Source of the DNA: Neptunicoccus cionae
GTDB lineage: Bacteria > Pseudomonadota > Alphaproteobacteria > Rhodobacterales > Rhodobacteraceae
Direction: 5' to 3'
Assembly: GCF_002860325.1 (NCBI RefSeq)
Contig: NZ_PKOJ01000006.1
Span: 186,001-250,000, forward strand
DNA length: 64,000 nucleotides
Below, in pieces: positions 7,403 to 17,087 of this stretch. Made by a program: the position numbers and the translations under genes. Within the stretch, counting starts at the first letter, position 1, and every line of letters begins with the position of its first letter. The notes beneath the pieces were generated by a model that saw nothing but the letters and a program-made list of their open reading frames with translations, ran no database searches and was not told the origin of the DNA.

Positions 7403-9891
7403 ACCTTACCCGGCGCATCCCCGCCGTCGTCGCTAACGGTGTCATCCTCATTGTCTTTCGCAGCCGCGGAATGCTCCCGCTGCCCGTCAATGCCTGCATC
7501 CTCGGATGTGGTTGATGCGCCCTCTTCCTTTTCCGAACTGTCCTTGTCTGAGCTGTCCGAAAACTTCTTCAGATCATCGAGGTTCTTAATAAAGACATCC
7601 CGCTGTGCGAACGGAATTTCGATGCCTTCTTCGCTGAAGCGTTTGAAGATCTCGAAGTTCATGTCAGATTTTGCCGAAAGCATCCAGTTCACATCCCGCA
7701 GGATCGCGCGGATTTCAAAATCCAGACTGTCCGCCCCGAACCCCATGAACATGATCGCCGGACCCGGATCAAGCAGCACCATCGGATGGGCTTTTGCCAC
7801 TTCCAGCAGAACTTTCTCTACATGTCGCGGATCGCTGCCATAGGACACACCAACGGGCACGCGCACGCGACCGGCCATACTGGAATGGGTCCAGTTCGTT
7901 ACAGTACCGGAAATCAGATCGGCGTTCGGAATGACCACAGAGGCGCGATCGAATGTTTCCACCTCGGTCGAGCGGACCGAGATTTTACGCACGTAACCCG
8001 AATAGGTGCCGACTTCGATCCAGTCCCCTGCCTTGATTGGACGTTCGATCAGCAGGATGATACCGGAGACAAAGTTCGATACGATGGTTTGCAGGCCAAA
8101 ACCGATACCAACCGACAGGGCACCAGCCACAATCGCAAGATTGGACAGGTCCAGCCCTGTTGCCGTAATCGCCGCCAGTGCTGCAAAGAAGATACCCACA
8201 TAACCGGTGCCGGTGACAATGGCATTCTGCCCGCCGCTATCAAGCCGCGTGTTAGGCAGTACCGTGGTGCGCAGTGCCGATTGCAGGATACGGGTGATGG
8301 TGTAACCGATGGAAAACACCAGCACAAAGGTCAGGAAATCCGTCAGTGAAATCCGGTTTTCCCCGAACGATATCCCGTCCCGCGCCATCAGCCAGACCTC
8401 TTGCAGGTCCACCAGACGGGCCCCCCAGATCAACGCGAGGATCGGAAGGGCAATACAGATCATGATAAAACCGACGGCCACACGGAAGAGCGCACCGTAA
8501 CGCTGGGATTCATCTTCATCCCCTGCGGAGGTTGCAGTGTTGCCGGTATAGCCGGTCAGCGAGCCAATAAGCCGGAAGAAGATATAAAATCCGGTGATCA
8601 GCAACAGGGAGGCGGCTGTAGAAAACACCAGACGGTTGCCGGCACTGTCGAAGCCGAGCGCCGCAAGAACCGGCCCCGCGATTCCGGCAGCCACACAAAT
8701 ATTGCCCATAATGGTTGCGACGCGTCCAAGGAACGGATTGCCGTTTTCCTGCTTCCCTGCAACCTGAGCCTCATTCGCGAGCACCCGTCCGATCCGGAAA
8801 AGTGCGATCCCCCCCACAACAATTAGCGGGAACGTCAGCGTTGGAATTGCGGCAAGGAATGCGGGGCTCTGCCCCGAGCCAACCGCAGCAGCATCCAGCA
8901 TAGCCCGCAGCGCGAACATAAGACCAAGCGCAAGGAAAGATCTTTTCATCGGTCCGGTCAGAGACTCGTCGATCTCTATCAACGGCCCCTGATTGGAGGT
9001 GGCAACGAAAAGGGATCGGGCCAGCCAACTGGCAAAATAGAGCGAGAAACCGGCAATCCCGAGGCTGCGCAAAATAAAGTAACCGCGCAGATCGAACAGG
9101 TCGAGCAAGAGCAACGCCTGCACCAATACAAACAGTCCGAACGCTGGCAGAACCAGTTGTGAAAGCGATCCGATGAACCCGTAGAGCGCAGCGGTCCGCG
9201 CCGAAGCGTTGCGGCTGAAAAACGCCTGCACACGGCGCGACCACACCCGCGAACGCAGCAACAGGAGCAATGCAATTGCCAGCAAAACAGTAACCAGCAT
9301 CAAGTTACCGATGCGCATGGAGGCACGGTTCTCGTTCGACAGGTTTGTTGTGACTTCGGCCCAGAGTTCCGCGTTGAACGTCACCAGCGCCGACAGCGCG
9401 GCGGTGATCTGGCGCGGATCAAGGGGGGACTCATTCTGAGCAACGAGACGGGCCGTACTGCGATGGCGCATCAGCTCGTCGATCTGGGTAATCAACCCGT
9501 CCGCCTGTTTGTAAAGATCTTCTGCGGCTTTTACCGGCGCTTTGGCCTTATCCAGTTGCTTGTTCAACTGGTCCCGCAATGCGGCGACATCTTCGGCCTC
9601 GCTTTCACCTTCGGCGGGTGGGGCGCCAAGGGCATCAAGCCGGTCCTGTACCGGTTCGGTTTTGGTCAGCGCCTGTTCTTTCAGCTCTGCTGCACTGCTG
9701 CGGAAACTGACGAGCTGCTTGCGCAACTGCTCCAGCGCCTCGTCCGAAGCTGTAGCGGATTCCAGCACTTCGTTAGCGCGTTCCACCGTGCTTTCGAAGG
9801 CAGGTTTGTCAAACGTCGTTTCAACAGTTTGTGCGAAAGCTGCCAGTGGCAAAACCACCAGCAGCACCAGAGTCAGAAATAGTCGCTTCAT
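7399..9891 (-). CDS. Large MscS-family mechanosensitive channel with DUF3772-like N-domain
   Basis: An 830-residue membrane protein. It has a cleavable signal peptide (about 1-21, ending AFA), a periplasmic coiled-coil-rich domain (about 25-190; DUF3772 type), roughly ten transmembrane segments and a C-terminal MscS core. The core shows the pore helix pattern (GALSVGIGFGLQTIVSNFVSG) followed by the beta domain (ERPIKAGDWIEVG, VVIPNADLISGTVTNW). The last 70 residues are acidic and Ser-rich, likely disordered. It starts 7 bases after the cysK stop, so it is co-transcribed. The start is set by the signal peptide; a longer frame would only overlap cysK. It should release solutes during osmotic downshock. 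Confidence 0.9.
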   Translation of the reverse strand: MKRLFLTLVLLVVLPLAAFAQTVETTFDKPAFESTVERANEVLESATASDEALEQLRKQLVSFRSSAAELKEQALTKTEPVQDRLDALGAPPAEGESEAEDVAALRDQLNKQLDKAKAPVKAAEDLYKQADGLITQIDELMRHRSTARLVAQNESPLDPRQITAALSALVTFNAELWAEVTTNLSNENRASMRIGNLMLVTVLLAIALLLLLRSRVWSRRVQAFFSRNASARTAALYGFIGSLSQLVLPAFGLFVLVQALLLLDLFDLRGYFILRSLGIAGFSLYFASWLARSLFVATSNQGPLIEIDESLTGPMKRSFLALGLMFALRAMLDAAAVGSGQSPAFLAAIPTLTFPLIVVGGIALFRIGRVLANEAQVAGKQENGNPFLGRVATIMGNICVAAGIAGPVLAALGFDSAGNRLVFSTAASLLLITGFYIFFRLIGSLTGYTGNTATSAGDEDESQRYGALFRVAVGFIMICIALPILALIWGARLVDLQEVWLMARDGISFGENRISLTDFLTFVLVFSIGYTITRILQSALRTTVLPNTRLDSGGQNAIVTGTGYVGIFFAALAAITATGLDLSNLAIVAGALSVGIGFGLQTIVSNFVSGIILLIERPIKAGDWIEVGTYSGYVRKISVRSTEVETFDRASVVIPNADLISGTVTNWTHSSMAGRVRVPVGVSYGSDPRHVEKVLLEVAKAHPMVLLDPGPAIMFMGFGADSLDFEIRAILRDVNWMLSAKSDMNFEIFKRFSEEGIEIPFAQRDVFIKNLDDLKKFSDSSDKDSSEKEEGASTTSEDAGIDGQREHSAAAKDNEDDTVSDDGGDAPGKV

Positions 9892-9898
9892 TGTGGTC

Positions 9899-10933
9899 CT
9901 ATTCGAATACCGTCGGTATATCGGTACGTTTCTTTTCCAGCCAATGGGGGATTGGCAGACCTTTTTCGCGCAGGAAGGAAGGATTGAACAGTTTGGCCTG
10001 ATACCGTGTGCCGTAATCACACAGGATCGTCACGATCGTGTGGCCCGGCCCCATATCCTTGGCCATACGGATGGCACCTGCGATATTGATGCCCGTGGAA
10101 AGGCCCATGCAAAGCCCTTCTTCCTGCAGCAGATCAAAGACGATATCAATGCCTTCCGCATCCGGAATGTTGTAGGCGTGATCCACCTTCAACCCCTCAA
10201 GGTTTTTGGTAATACGCACCTGCCCGATGCCTTCGGCAATGGAACCGCCTTCGGCCTTGAGTTCGCCGTGCACAAAATAGTTGTAAAGCGAAGCACCGTC
10301 CGGATCGGCAATGCCGATCTTTACGTCCTTGTTTCTGGCCCGCAGGCCATCGGCCATTCCGGCCAGCGTCCCACCCGAACCGCAGGCACAAATAAATCCG
10401 TCAACCTTACCATTGGTCTGCTCCCAGATTTCAGGTGCGGTCGTGTCGATATGGGCCTGTTTATTGGCCACATTGTCAAACTGGTTTGCCCAGATCGCAC
10501 CGTTTGGTTCGGTCTTTGCAAGCTCGGCCGCCAGTCGGGCAGAGTATTTCACAAAGTTGTTGGGGTCACGGTAGGGTTTTGCCGGAACCTGCACCAGTTC
10601 GGCCCCTGCCAGACGGATCATGTCCTTCTTTTCCTGACTTTGGGTTTCAGGGATCACGATCACCGTCTTGAACCCGAGCGCCGAACCCACCAGCGCAAGC
10701 CCGATGCCTGTATTGCCGGCAGTGCCTTCGACAATGGTTCCGCCCGGACGCAACTCACCCCGCGCCATGGCGTCCTTGATGATACTGAGCGCGGCGCGAT
10801 CCTTCACCGACTGGCCCGGATTCATAAACTCCGCTTTGCCCAGAATCTCACAGCCCGTTAGTTCCGACGCTTTGTTCAGGCGGATCAAAGGGGTGTTGCC
10901 AACGGCATGGGGAAGGTCTTGGTAAATTGTCAT
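9899..10933 (-). CDS. cysK: Cysteine synthase A (O-acetylserine sulfhydrylase family)
   Basis: A PLP enzyme (344 aa) that makes cysteine from O-acetylserine and sulfide. The PLP lysine is K44 in NPGQSVKDRAA; the Asn loop EGTAGNTGIGLA is at 69-80, and the phosphate-binding CGSGGT at 184-189. The start ATG 10933 gives the family N-terminus (MTIYQDLPHAVGNTPLIRL). It follows trgB and precedes the channel gene on the same strand. In R. sphaeroides a cysK downstream of trgAB contributes to high-level tellurite resistance, presumably through thiol supply; the same order here supports a shared stress role. The C-terminal extension beyond a minimal CysK is common in this clade. Confidence 0.9.
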   Translation of the reverse strand: MTIYQDLPHAVGNTPLIRLNKASELTGCEILGKAEFMNPGQSVKDRAALSIIKDAMARGELRPGGTIVEGTAGNTGIGLALVGSALGFKTVIVIPETQSQEKKDMIRLAGAELVQVPAKPYRDPNNFVKYSARLAAELAKTEPNGAIWANQFDNVANKQAHIDTTAPEIWEQTNGKVDGFICACGSGGTLAGMADGLRARNKDVKIGIADPDGASLYNYFVHGELKAEGGSIAEGIGQVRITKNLEGLKVDHAYNIPDAEGIDIVFDLLQEEGLCMGLSTGINIAGAIRMAKDMGPGHTIVTILCDYGTRYQAKLFNPSFLREKGLPIPHWLEKKRTDIPTVFE

Positions 10934-10987
10934 CAGAGGTATCCTTAAGACTGCTTCGTTCCTTGATACGCGCCGCCCCAAGCGGTT

Positions 10988-12052
10988 TCAAGCGGCGCTT
11001 GCCTCTCTGCGCAATCGTTCGCGATTGGCCCCGAGCCAATACAGGGAAAGCAACAAGGGTCCATTATCCGCCTCTCCACTGGCCACCAGAGCCATCGCTT
11101 CGTCAAAGCTCAGGATGTGGGTCTGTATATCCTCATCCTCGCTCGCCACACCATGTACGCCGCTTTGCGCATCTGACAAATCCACAAGCCCTAAAAAAGT
11201 AAAAAGATATTCTGTCAGGCAGCCGGGCGACGGATAGTAATTGGCAATTTTTTCCAGCCCCAGAAGGGTTAAACCCGCCTCCTCGATCATCTCGCGGCGG
11301 GCGACTTCCTCAACAGGTTCATCCCCGTCACAGCGCCCAGCGACCGGTTCCAGCACCCAAGGGTGGCAATCCCCGCGTACATAGGCAGCGGGGCGGAATT
11401 GTTCGACAACCACCACCTGATCGCGGATCGGATCGTATGGCAGCACCGTCACCGCATCAGCAGCACGCAGCACTGTGCGTTCAATTACCGGCGACATACC
11501 GCCGTCAAAACGGGGATGGCGCAAGTGGACATCCTCGACATCAAAGTAACGGGCATAGGGCAAGGCCCTGCTTTCCTGTTGCACTGCCCCGCGACGGAAG
11601 CCGCGCCTTACGGATACTGGAACTCTTTCATCTGATTTTTCGGCCCGCACGAACGAGCGCGCCCGCATCAGCAGACCCGCACGGTTTACGGGCGTGTTAA
11701 AAGCTGTCGGTCGGGAAAGAATCCGAGCCGTATCACGGGCGACGCAGGCCTCTACTGCACGGGCGTGAACGGTAAATTCTGCCGGTTCCGAACTATCAGA
11801 CACAGGTGCGAAAACCGGACCAAAGGCGCCCGGAAATGATTTCACCTCTCCTGACAGACCATTGAAATAGCTGGAAAAAGGTTCGTCGACCGGATCATCG
11901 CACGGGATGGAGACACCTTCGCACTGCCCGCCCGCCACAGCAACCAATGCGCCATTGGCGTCAGGGCTGAAACCGGTAACGCGATCGGGTTGCCAGTCCG
12001 CATCAAGGCATAACGCCAGGGCGACATCACGGTCGGAAAGAAATACACGCAT
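10988..12052 (-). CDS. trgB: TrgB-like NUDIX hydrolase (tellurite resistance)
   Basis: A 354-residue protein. The C-terminal half is a NUDIX pyrophosphatase domain of the ADP-ribose type; the NUDIX box starts at G239 and ends REMIEEAGL (253-261). The N-terminal half (about 1-140) is a gamma-glutamylcyclotransferase-like or TrgB-specific domain that I cannot assign firmly. trgB was described with trgA in tellurite resistance of R. sphaeroides. It starts 21 bases after the trgA stop, and cysK follows. The actual substrate is unknown; ADP-ribose is the usual one for this NUDIX subtype. Confidence 0.85.
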   Translation of the reverse strand: MRVFLSDRDVALALCLDADWQPDRVTGFSPDANGALVAVAGGQCEGVSIPCDDPVDEPFSSYFNGLSGEVKSFPGAFGPVFAPVSDSSEPAEFTVHARAVEACVARDTARILSRPTAFNTPVNRAGLLMRARSFVRAEKSDERVPVSVRRGFRRGAVQQESRALPYARYFDVEDVHLRHPRFDGGMSPVIERTVLRAADAVTVLPYDPIRDQVVVVEQFRPAAYVRGDCHPWVLEPVAGRCDGDEPVEEVARREMIEEAGLTLLGLEKIANYYPSPGCLTEYLFTFLGLVDLSDAQSGVHGVASEDEDIQTHILSFDEAMALVASGEADNGPLLLSLYWLGANRERLRREASAA

Positions 12053-12073
12053 TCTGATTATTTTCGCTTTAAA

Positions 12074-12514
12074 TTAGCGCCAGTGCTGGCTGGCCTGATA
12101 GGTGGCAATGCCGGATAACAGCCCGCCGATCAACAGTGTCAATCCGACACTGGGCGTGAGGGCGAGCACGACATACTCGAAAGTCGTCTCGATCCACAAA
12201 AGGGGAATTTCTACCGGATCCCGGGACCGGAACTGCCCGAGATTCGAGAACACAAACCGCCCCCCGAAAACGATCCCCGCCCCTATCAGCAACATCACCA
12301 AAGAGCGCAACCCGCTCATCGCGCCTGTCATATTGCTGTGCCCGGGACTGCGCCCAAGTGCGTACCAGCCAGCAAAAAAGCCGACGAGCGCGTTACCCAG
12401 AACAAACCGCAGGCCGATCGGCATTTCAGGATGTTCCTGTATGAAAACATAGGCGGCCACCACTGCGGTGAGCGCCAAAGCCAATCCCGCAATCAATTTT
12501 GCTGCTGTCGGCAT
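12074..12514 (-). CDS. trgA: TrgA family membrane protein
   Basis: A 146-residue inner-membrane protein with four hydrophobic segments (about 7-25, 37-55, 68-87 and 110-138). The arrangement matches the TrgA family known from R. sphaeroides tellurite resistance. It is tightly packed between cfa (16 bases upstream) and trgB (21 bases downstream), so it is part of the same transcript. The molecular function is not established; family knowledge gives only the resistance phenotype together with trgB. Confidence 0.85.
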   Translation of the reverse strand: MPTAAKLIAGLALALTAVVAAYVFIQEHPEMPIGLRFVLGNALVGFFAGWYALGRSPGHSNMTGAMSGLRSLVMLLIGAGIVFGGRFVFSNLGQFRSRDPVEIPLLWIETTFEYVVLALTPSVGLTLLIGGLLSGIATYQASQHWR

Positions 12515-12530
12515 TGCTGTCCCTTTTTTA

Positions 12531-13742
12531 TTACTTCGGCCGTTGAATGGTCACTTGAGTCACGTCCGTTGTGCCATAGTGAAAGCCGGATGCACAGCTT
12601 GTCAGGTAGAAATCCCACATATTCTTGAACCGCTGATCAAAGCCCATCTGCATGATCTCCGGCCACGCGGCGTTAAAGGTCTCATACCAGCGGCGCAGGG
12701 TGATGGAATAACTTTCACCGAACTCGATTGATTTCAGATAGGACAACCCTGCCCGCTCCACCTCTGTGCGCAGCGCATTCGGGCTGGGCAGCATACCGCC
12801 CGGAAACACATGCTTCTGAATGAAATCAACGGTTTTCCGGTATTTCGGGAACAGTTCGTTGGCGATGGTAATGATTTGCAGGCTGGCATTTGCGCCCGGC
12901 TTCAGCCGATCATGTACCGCGTTAAAATACGTCGGCCAGTATTTTTCGCCGACCGCCTCGAACATCTCGATAGAAGCGATCCCGTCATAGCTGCCGGTTT
13001 CGTCACGGTAATCGCGCATGACCACATCGACCCGATCCGCCAGACCGGCCTCAAACATGCGTTTTTTGGCGAAATCATGTTGCTCCTGAGAGATCGTCAG
13101 ACAGGTCATCCGCGCCCCGCGGGTTCCGGCGGCATATTCGGCAAATCCGCCCCAGCCGCAGCCGATTTCCAGAAGGTGATCACCTTCCTTCATGCCCATT
13201 TCATCACAAAGCGAGGCATATTTTTGAATTTGCGCCTTTGCCATATCTTCCTGGCCCGTCAGAAACAGGGCCGAGGAATAGGTCATGGTTTCATCCAGCC
13301 ATTTGGAGTAGAAATCATTCCCGAGATCATAGTGGTAAGAGATATTCTTACGGGCCTGAGTTTTGGAATTGCCGCGCAGCCAATGGCGCAAACGTTCGTA
13401 ATACTGGACCAGAAAACCACCCGGAAAGCCGTGGCCTACTTCTTCATTATTGGCAAAGACCAGATCCAGAAACGCCTGCAAATCCGGAGAGGACCACCAG
13501 CCTTCAAGATAAGCGTCGCTGAAGCCCATATCCCCTTCCCGTGCCAGACGGGTAAACACTTCATCGTTGTGGATTTCCACACGCGCAACGGGGCCCGGAT
13601 CGGGAGCATTGACCTGAAACAGACGCCCGTCCGGCAACACAATCTCCAAAGTGCCGTTACGGATCTTCTTTAATTGGGAAAACGCCGCACCAAAATAGCG
13701 CGGCAAATCCTTTTGACCGTCTGTGGATGTAAATCCCTGCAT
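12531..13742 (-). CDS. cfa: Cyclopropane-fatty-acyl-phospholipid synthase
   Basis: A SAM-dependent enzyme of 403 residues that methylenates unsaturated acyl chains in membrane phospholipids, typically under acid or oxidative stress or in stationary phase. The SAM-binding glycine motif LEIGCGWGG is at 191-199, and the family signature YHYDLGNDFY at 136-145 provides active-site residues. The Cys of the conserved IIxxGCISL-type region is not obvious, so a related mycolic-acid-synthase-like chemistry is not excluded. It sits between the photolyase gene and trgA, all minus strand. Confidence 0.92.
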   Translation of the reverse strand: MQGFTSTDGQKDLPRYFGAAFSQLKKIRNGTLEIVLPDGRLFQVNAPDPGPVARVEIHNDEVFTRLAREGDMGFSDAYLEGWWSSPDLQAFLDLVFANNEEVGHGFPGGFLVQYYERLRHWLRGNSKTQARKNISYHYDLGNDFYSKWLDETMTYSSALFLTGQEDMAKAQIQKYASLCDEMGMKEGDHLLEIGCGWGGFAEYAAGTRGARMTCLTISQEQHDFAKKRMFEAGLADRVDVVMRDYRDETGSYDGIASIEMFEAVGEKYWPTYFNAVHDRLKPGANASLQIITIANELFPKYRKTVDFIQKHVFPGGMLPSPNALRTEVERAGLSYLKSIEFGESYSITLRRWYETFNAAWPEIMQMGFDQRFKNMWDFYLTSCASGFHYGTTDVTQVTIQRPK

Positions 13743-13815
13743 CCAACTCTCCCTGTTATGAGACAGAGCCTAAACCAAGGTTTTTTGTCTGCCAAGCCTC
13801 TTGTTAACCAAGGGT

Positions 13816-15240
13816 TTACCCCTGTTCTCTGGCGCCTTTGTAGGCAGACAACGCGCGGTCCCGTCCTTCTTTCAAGGAGATCATTCGCTCCGGTCTGGGG
13901 GTGTCAGCCGTGATGTTCCAAGACCGTGGGATTGCGTTGTAAAAGTCCTTCGCTGGGCTGCGGCCCAGTTCATCCTCCCCCCCGTTTAGGTAGAGATCAC
14001 GATAGTTCTGATTGCCGTCAAATTTCTCGCCTTGGGTTTCGGGATTGAACACCCGAAAGAACGGAGAGGCATCCGGCCCGCTGCCTGCCACCCACTGCCA
14101 GCCCATCGCATTCGATGCGGGATCCCAGTCGATCAGGGTTTCTTCGAACCACGCCTGCCCCACACGCCAGTCTGTCAGCAGGTGTTTGGTCAGATAGGAC
14201 CCCGCGATCATGCGCAGGCGGTTGTGCATTGTGCCGGTGGCGTAAAGCTCGCGCATGGCGGCATCCACCATCGGTTCGCCTGTCATGCCACGGCGCCATT
14301 TTTCGGCATCATCATTGTCACCGCGCCAGTTGAAATCGTCCCATTCCTCGCGCCAGTTGCGGGTCAGCATGCGCGGCGTGTGATAGGCCAGATGATAGGC
14401 AAACTCGCGCCAGACCACTTCCTTCAGGAAATGCTCGGCTCCGGCTGCCCCCCGCTCCAGCGCCTGCTGTCCGCCGTGCCACAACCGGCGCGGCGCAATT
14501 TCCCCGTAAGTGAGGTTTTCCGACAGGCCGGACGTCACTTTGCGGTCGGGATAATCCCGCCCCTCCTTGTAGTCCTCTACCGGACCATCCAGAAAATCAG
14601 CCAGACGTTGCATGGCTGCATCCTCTCCGACACAGGCGTAGGCCCGCACCACATCCGCGCCGCGGTTCATGGCGGCCCCCATCCGCCAGTCTGCAAGATC
14701 TTCACTGCGGGGCCAGCTATCCGGCGCTGCGATTTCTTCGGGGGCTGGCAGGCAGGCGGCCACAGGCTCGTCTCGCACGGCACGCCAGAACGGACTGTAA
14801 ACCTTGTAATAGCCGCCTGCTTTGGTTTCGACCTGCCAAGGCTCGAACAGCAGATGACCGGCGCAACTCTCCGCCGTGATCCCCTGATCTTTCAGGGCGG
14901 ATTTCACTGCGGTGTCCCGCGCAATCGCATCCGGATCATAGGCGCGGGACCAGACCACCGCCGTGGCGCCGGTTTCTTCGATCAGCTCTTGCAGCACCTC
15001 CAGCGCATCGCCGCGACGCAGGATCAGGCGGCTGCCTGCTCCTTCCAGCGTTTTGCCGAATGACTCCAGACCGAGGCCCAGCCGCCATTTCGGCGCTGCG
15101 CCAAGGCTGGATACGCTGTCATCATGGATAAACACAGGGATGACCGGCCCGCCCGATGCAATCGCATGGGCCAGCGCGGGGTTGTCGGCCAGGCGCAGAT
15201 CGCGCCGGACCCACCAAAGAACAGGAGCAGGTTTCGTCAT
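13816..15240 (-). CDS. phrB: Deoxyribodipyrimidine photolyase
   Basis: A 474-residue flavoprotein that repairs UV-induced cyclobutane pyrimidine dimers with light energy. The N-terminal antenna domain starts WWVRRDLRLADNPAL; the C-terminal FAD-binding domain carries the expected signature (NRLRMIAGSYLTKHLL and later WDPASNAMGWQWVAGSG). Length and motif order are typical of class I CPD photolyases. It lies 34 bases downstream of the class V aminotransferase gene and 73 bases upstream of cfa. Linkage with cfa and trg genes suggests a light and oxidative-stress unit suited to surface water. Confidence 0.95.
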   Translation of the reverse strand: MTKPAPVLWWVRRDLRLADNPALAHAIASGGPVIPVFIHDDSVSSLGAAPKWRLGLGLESFGKTLEGAGSRLILRRGDALEVLQELIEETGATAVVWSRAYDPDAIARDTAVKSALKDQGITAESCAGHLLFEPWQVETKAGGYYKVYSPFWRAVRDEPVAACLPAPEEIAAPDSWPRSEDLADWRMGAAMNRGADVVRAYACVGEDAAMQRLADFLDGPVEDYKEGRDYPDRKVTSGLSENLTYGEIAPRRLWHGGQQALERGAAGAEHFLKEVVWREFAYHLAYHTPRMLTRNWREEWDDFNWRGDNDDAEKWRRGMTGEPMVDAAMRELYATGTMHNRLRMIAGSYLTKHLLTDWRVGQAWFEETLIDWDPASNAMGWQWVAGSGPDASPFFRVFNPETQGEKFDGNQNYRDLYLNGGEDELGRSPAKDFYNAIPRSWNITADTPRPERMISLKEGRDRALSAYKGAREQG

Positions 15241-15274
15241 AGTCTGAACTATACGCCAATCCCTGCCCTGCGGA

Positions 15275-16498
15275 TCACAAAACCTGTTCTAAAGCCTCGA
15301 TTAATTTGTCCACTTCGCCCTTGGAAGTGTAATGGACAAAACTGACGCGCAAGACGCCGTGATCGGGATCAATTCCCAGACCTTTCAGACAACGCACGCC
15401 GTAAAAATCCCCGCCGCCTGCGTTTACCCCCAATGGGGCGAGCTCGGTTGCCAGTTGCAGCCCCGGCTTTTGTGAAAGCACGGCCACGGTGGGAGCCTTG
15501 GCCGACGCCTTGCGCGGACCGATCAGACGTACCGAATTCTTGTCGCCCAGATAGTCCAACAGCGGTTGCAGCAGTTCGGTTTCATAAGAGCGCATCAAAT
15601 CATGCACCGCTTCGCCCCGCGTCGCGGCACGGGCATCCACCCCGCCGTGATGGGTGTACACCGCGTCGATATAGTCCGCGATACCGGCACAGGCCGCGAC
15701 CTGTGCGTGGTCAGGCCCTGCGGGCGTAAAGCGTTTGTAAAGTGTATCTGCGTTAAAGTAATGGGCCTGATTGGGCAGCTCCATGCCCAACCCTTCGCGC
15801 ATCACCATAATCCCCTGATGCGGACCGTAGGTTTTATAACTGGAGAACAGGTAAACATCCGGCCCGAGCGCACCTACATTGGGCAACCCGTGGGGCGCAT
15901 AGCTGACCCCGTCCACGCATGTATAAACCCCCGCATCCCGCGCAATGGCGCAGATTTCGCGCACGGGATTGATCTCACCGACCACGTTTGAACAATGGGG
16001 GAAGCACAGCAGCTTGACCTTGTCATCCAGAAGCGCGCCGAGATCGTCCAGCGACAAAGAACCGGTTTCACTGTCTAGGTACCATTCCCGCACCTCAATG
16101 CCGCGATCCGCCAGACGCCGCCACGGACCGGTATTGGCCTCGTGGTCCTGATTGGTCACAATGATCGCATCGCCTTCATTCAGCCACTGCCCGAACGCCT
16201 GCGCCAGCACATAGGTGTTTTGCGTTGTGGAAGGCCCAAAGGAAAGTTCGTGCGTGGCCACCCCAAGGATACCTGCTAGGCGTTTCCGGGCCTCGTCCAT
16301 CTCGGCACCGCCAAGTTCGGATGCCTCGAACGGACCATAGGGCTGGACCTTGCGCTCTGTGTAAAAACGGGTCAGCCGGTCGATGACCTGTTTACAGGTG
16401 TAAGACCCGCCTGCGTTTTCAAAGAATGCCTGTCCTTGCAGGGCTTGCGCCGAAAACGCCGGAAACTGGCTGCGGATAAATTCATTGTCCAAGGTCAT
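15275..16498 (-). CDS. Aminotransferase class V, cysteine desulfurase-like
   Basis: A 407-residue PLP enzyme of fold type I. The Schiff-base lysine is K222 in SSYKTYGPHQG, the Asp contacting the pyridine is D196 (CVDGVS) and the conserved His is H119 (NQDHEAN). The overall pattern is that of the cysteine desulfurase-like (SufS/CsdA-related) subfamily. The short active-site loop with a conserved reactive Cys typical of IscS is not evident, so desulfurase activity is uncertain; the substrate may be another amino acid. I chose ATG 16498 because it has GGGAG upstream and matches the family start. It heads the photolyase-to-channel gene run. Confidence 0.8.
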   Translation of the reverse strand: MTLDNEFIRSQFPAFSAQALQGQAFFENAGGSYTCKQVIDRLTRFYTERKVQPYGPFEASELGGAEMDEARKRLAGILGVATHELSFGPSTTQNTYVLAQAFGQWLNEGDAIIVTNQDHEANTGPWRRLADRGIEVREWYLDSETGSLSLDDLGALLDDKVKLLCFPHCSNVVGEINPVREICAIARDAGVYTCVDGVSYAPHGLPNVGALGPDVYLFSSYKTYGPHQGIMVMREGLGMELPNQAHYFNADTLYKRFTPAGPDHAQVAACAGIADYIDAVYTHHGGVDARAATRGEAVHDLMRSYETELLQPLLDYLGDKNSVRLIGPRKASAKAPTVAVLSQKPGLQLATELAPLGVNAGGGDFYGVRCLKGLGIDPDHGVLRVSFVHYTSKGEVDKLIEALEQVL

Positions 16499-16642
16499 CG
16501 TCTTGCTCCCAAATTTCTTTGGCATAGCAGTGCAGTAGTCCTCCTGAAGGGTCAAGCCGCATCCGCCCCAAAGCTGGTGCCGCTTTTTGTCAGCAGCCCC
16601 TGATTACGTTGAAACCTGCAATCAAACACAGGAGAAGTTGCC

Positions 16643-17020
16643 ATGGCTTCCACGGCAGAAAACGCGCTCGTCTGGGCGGAAATTCCCACCACCGATATGG
16701 ATCGCGCGATGAAATTTTACAGCGCAGTGACGGGGGCCGAACTGAAACTGGATGTGTCCGGCCCGAACCCCATTGCTGCTATTCCGGTCGATGGCGCCGG
16801 GCGCGCTGCAAGCGGGCATATTTATCCGGGCACGCCTGCTCCGCGCGGTGCAGGTCCGACCATCCATCTCGCCGTGAAGGGCGGATTGGAACAAACGCTG
16901 GGCCGCGTGGCTGCGGCTGGCGGTCAGGTCCTGTCAGAGCCGATTACCATCCCCGCAGGCCGCTTCGCCTACACACTCGATCCTGACGGCAATTCCATCG
17001 GGTTCTTCGAGCGTCTCTGA
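16643..17020 (+). CDS. VOC family protein (glyoxalase/bleomycin-resistance fold)
   Basis: A 125-residue protein with the paired beta-alpha-beta-beta-beta modules of the vicinal-oxygen-chelate fold (ALVWAEIPTTDMDRAMKFYSAV ... DPDGNSIGFFE, abridged). The last motif is the usual metal-side strand, although the expected N-terminal metal His is absent, so it may be a non-enzymatic binding protein. It is transcribed alone, divergent from the aminotransferase gene and ended by a strong hairpin. The substrate is unknown. Confidence 0.85.
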   Translation: MASTAENALVWAEIPTTDMDRAMKFYSAVTGAELKLDVSGPNPIAAIPVDGAGRAASGHIYPGTPAPRGAGPTIHLAVKGGLEQTLGRVAAAGGQVLSEPITIPAGRFAYTLDPDGNSIGFFERL

Positions 17021-17026
17021 AACGTA

Positions 17027-17056
17027 AAAGGCCCCGCCATTGCTTGCGGGGCCTTT
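17027..17056. terminator. Bidirectional terminator
   Basis: An 11-bp perfect stem (AAAGGCCCCGC with GCGGGGCCTTT) and an 8-base loop lie between the convergent VOC gene and acuI. The A/T-rich ends suit termination in both directions. Confidence 0.85.
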
Positions 17057-17087
17057 GTGAACTTTAGTGTCATGACTCCTTAGGGAT

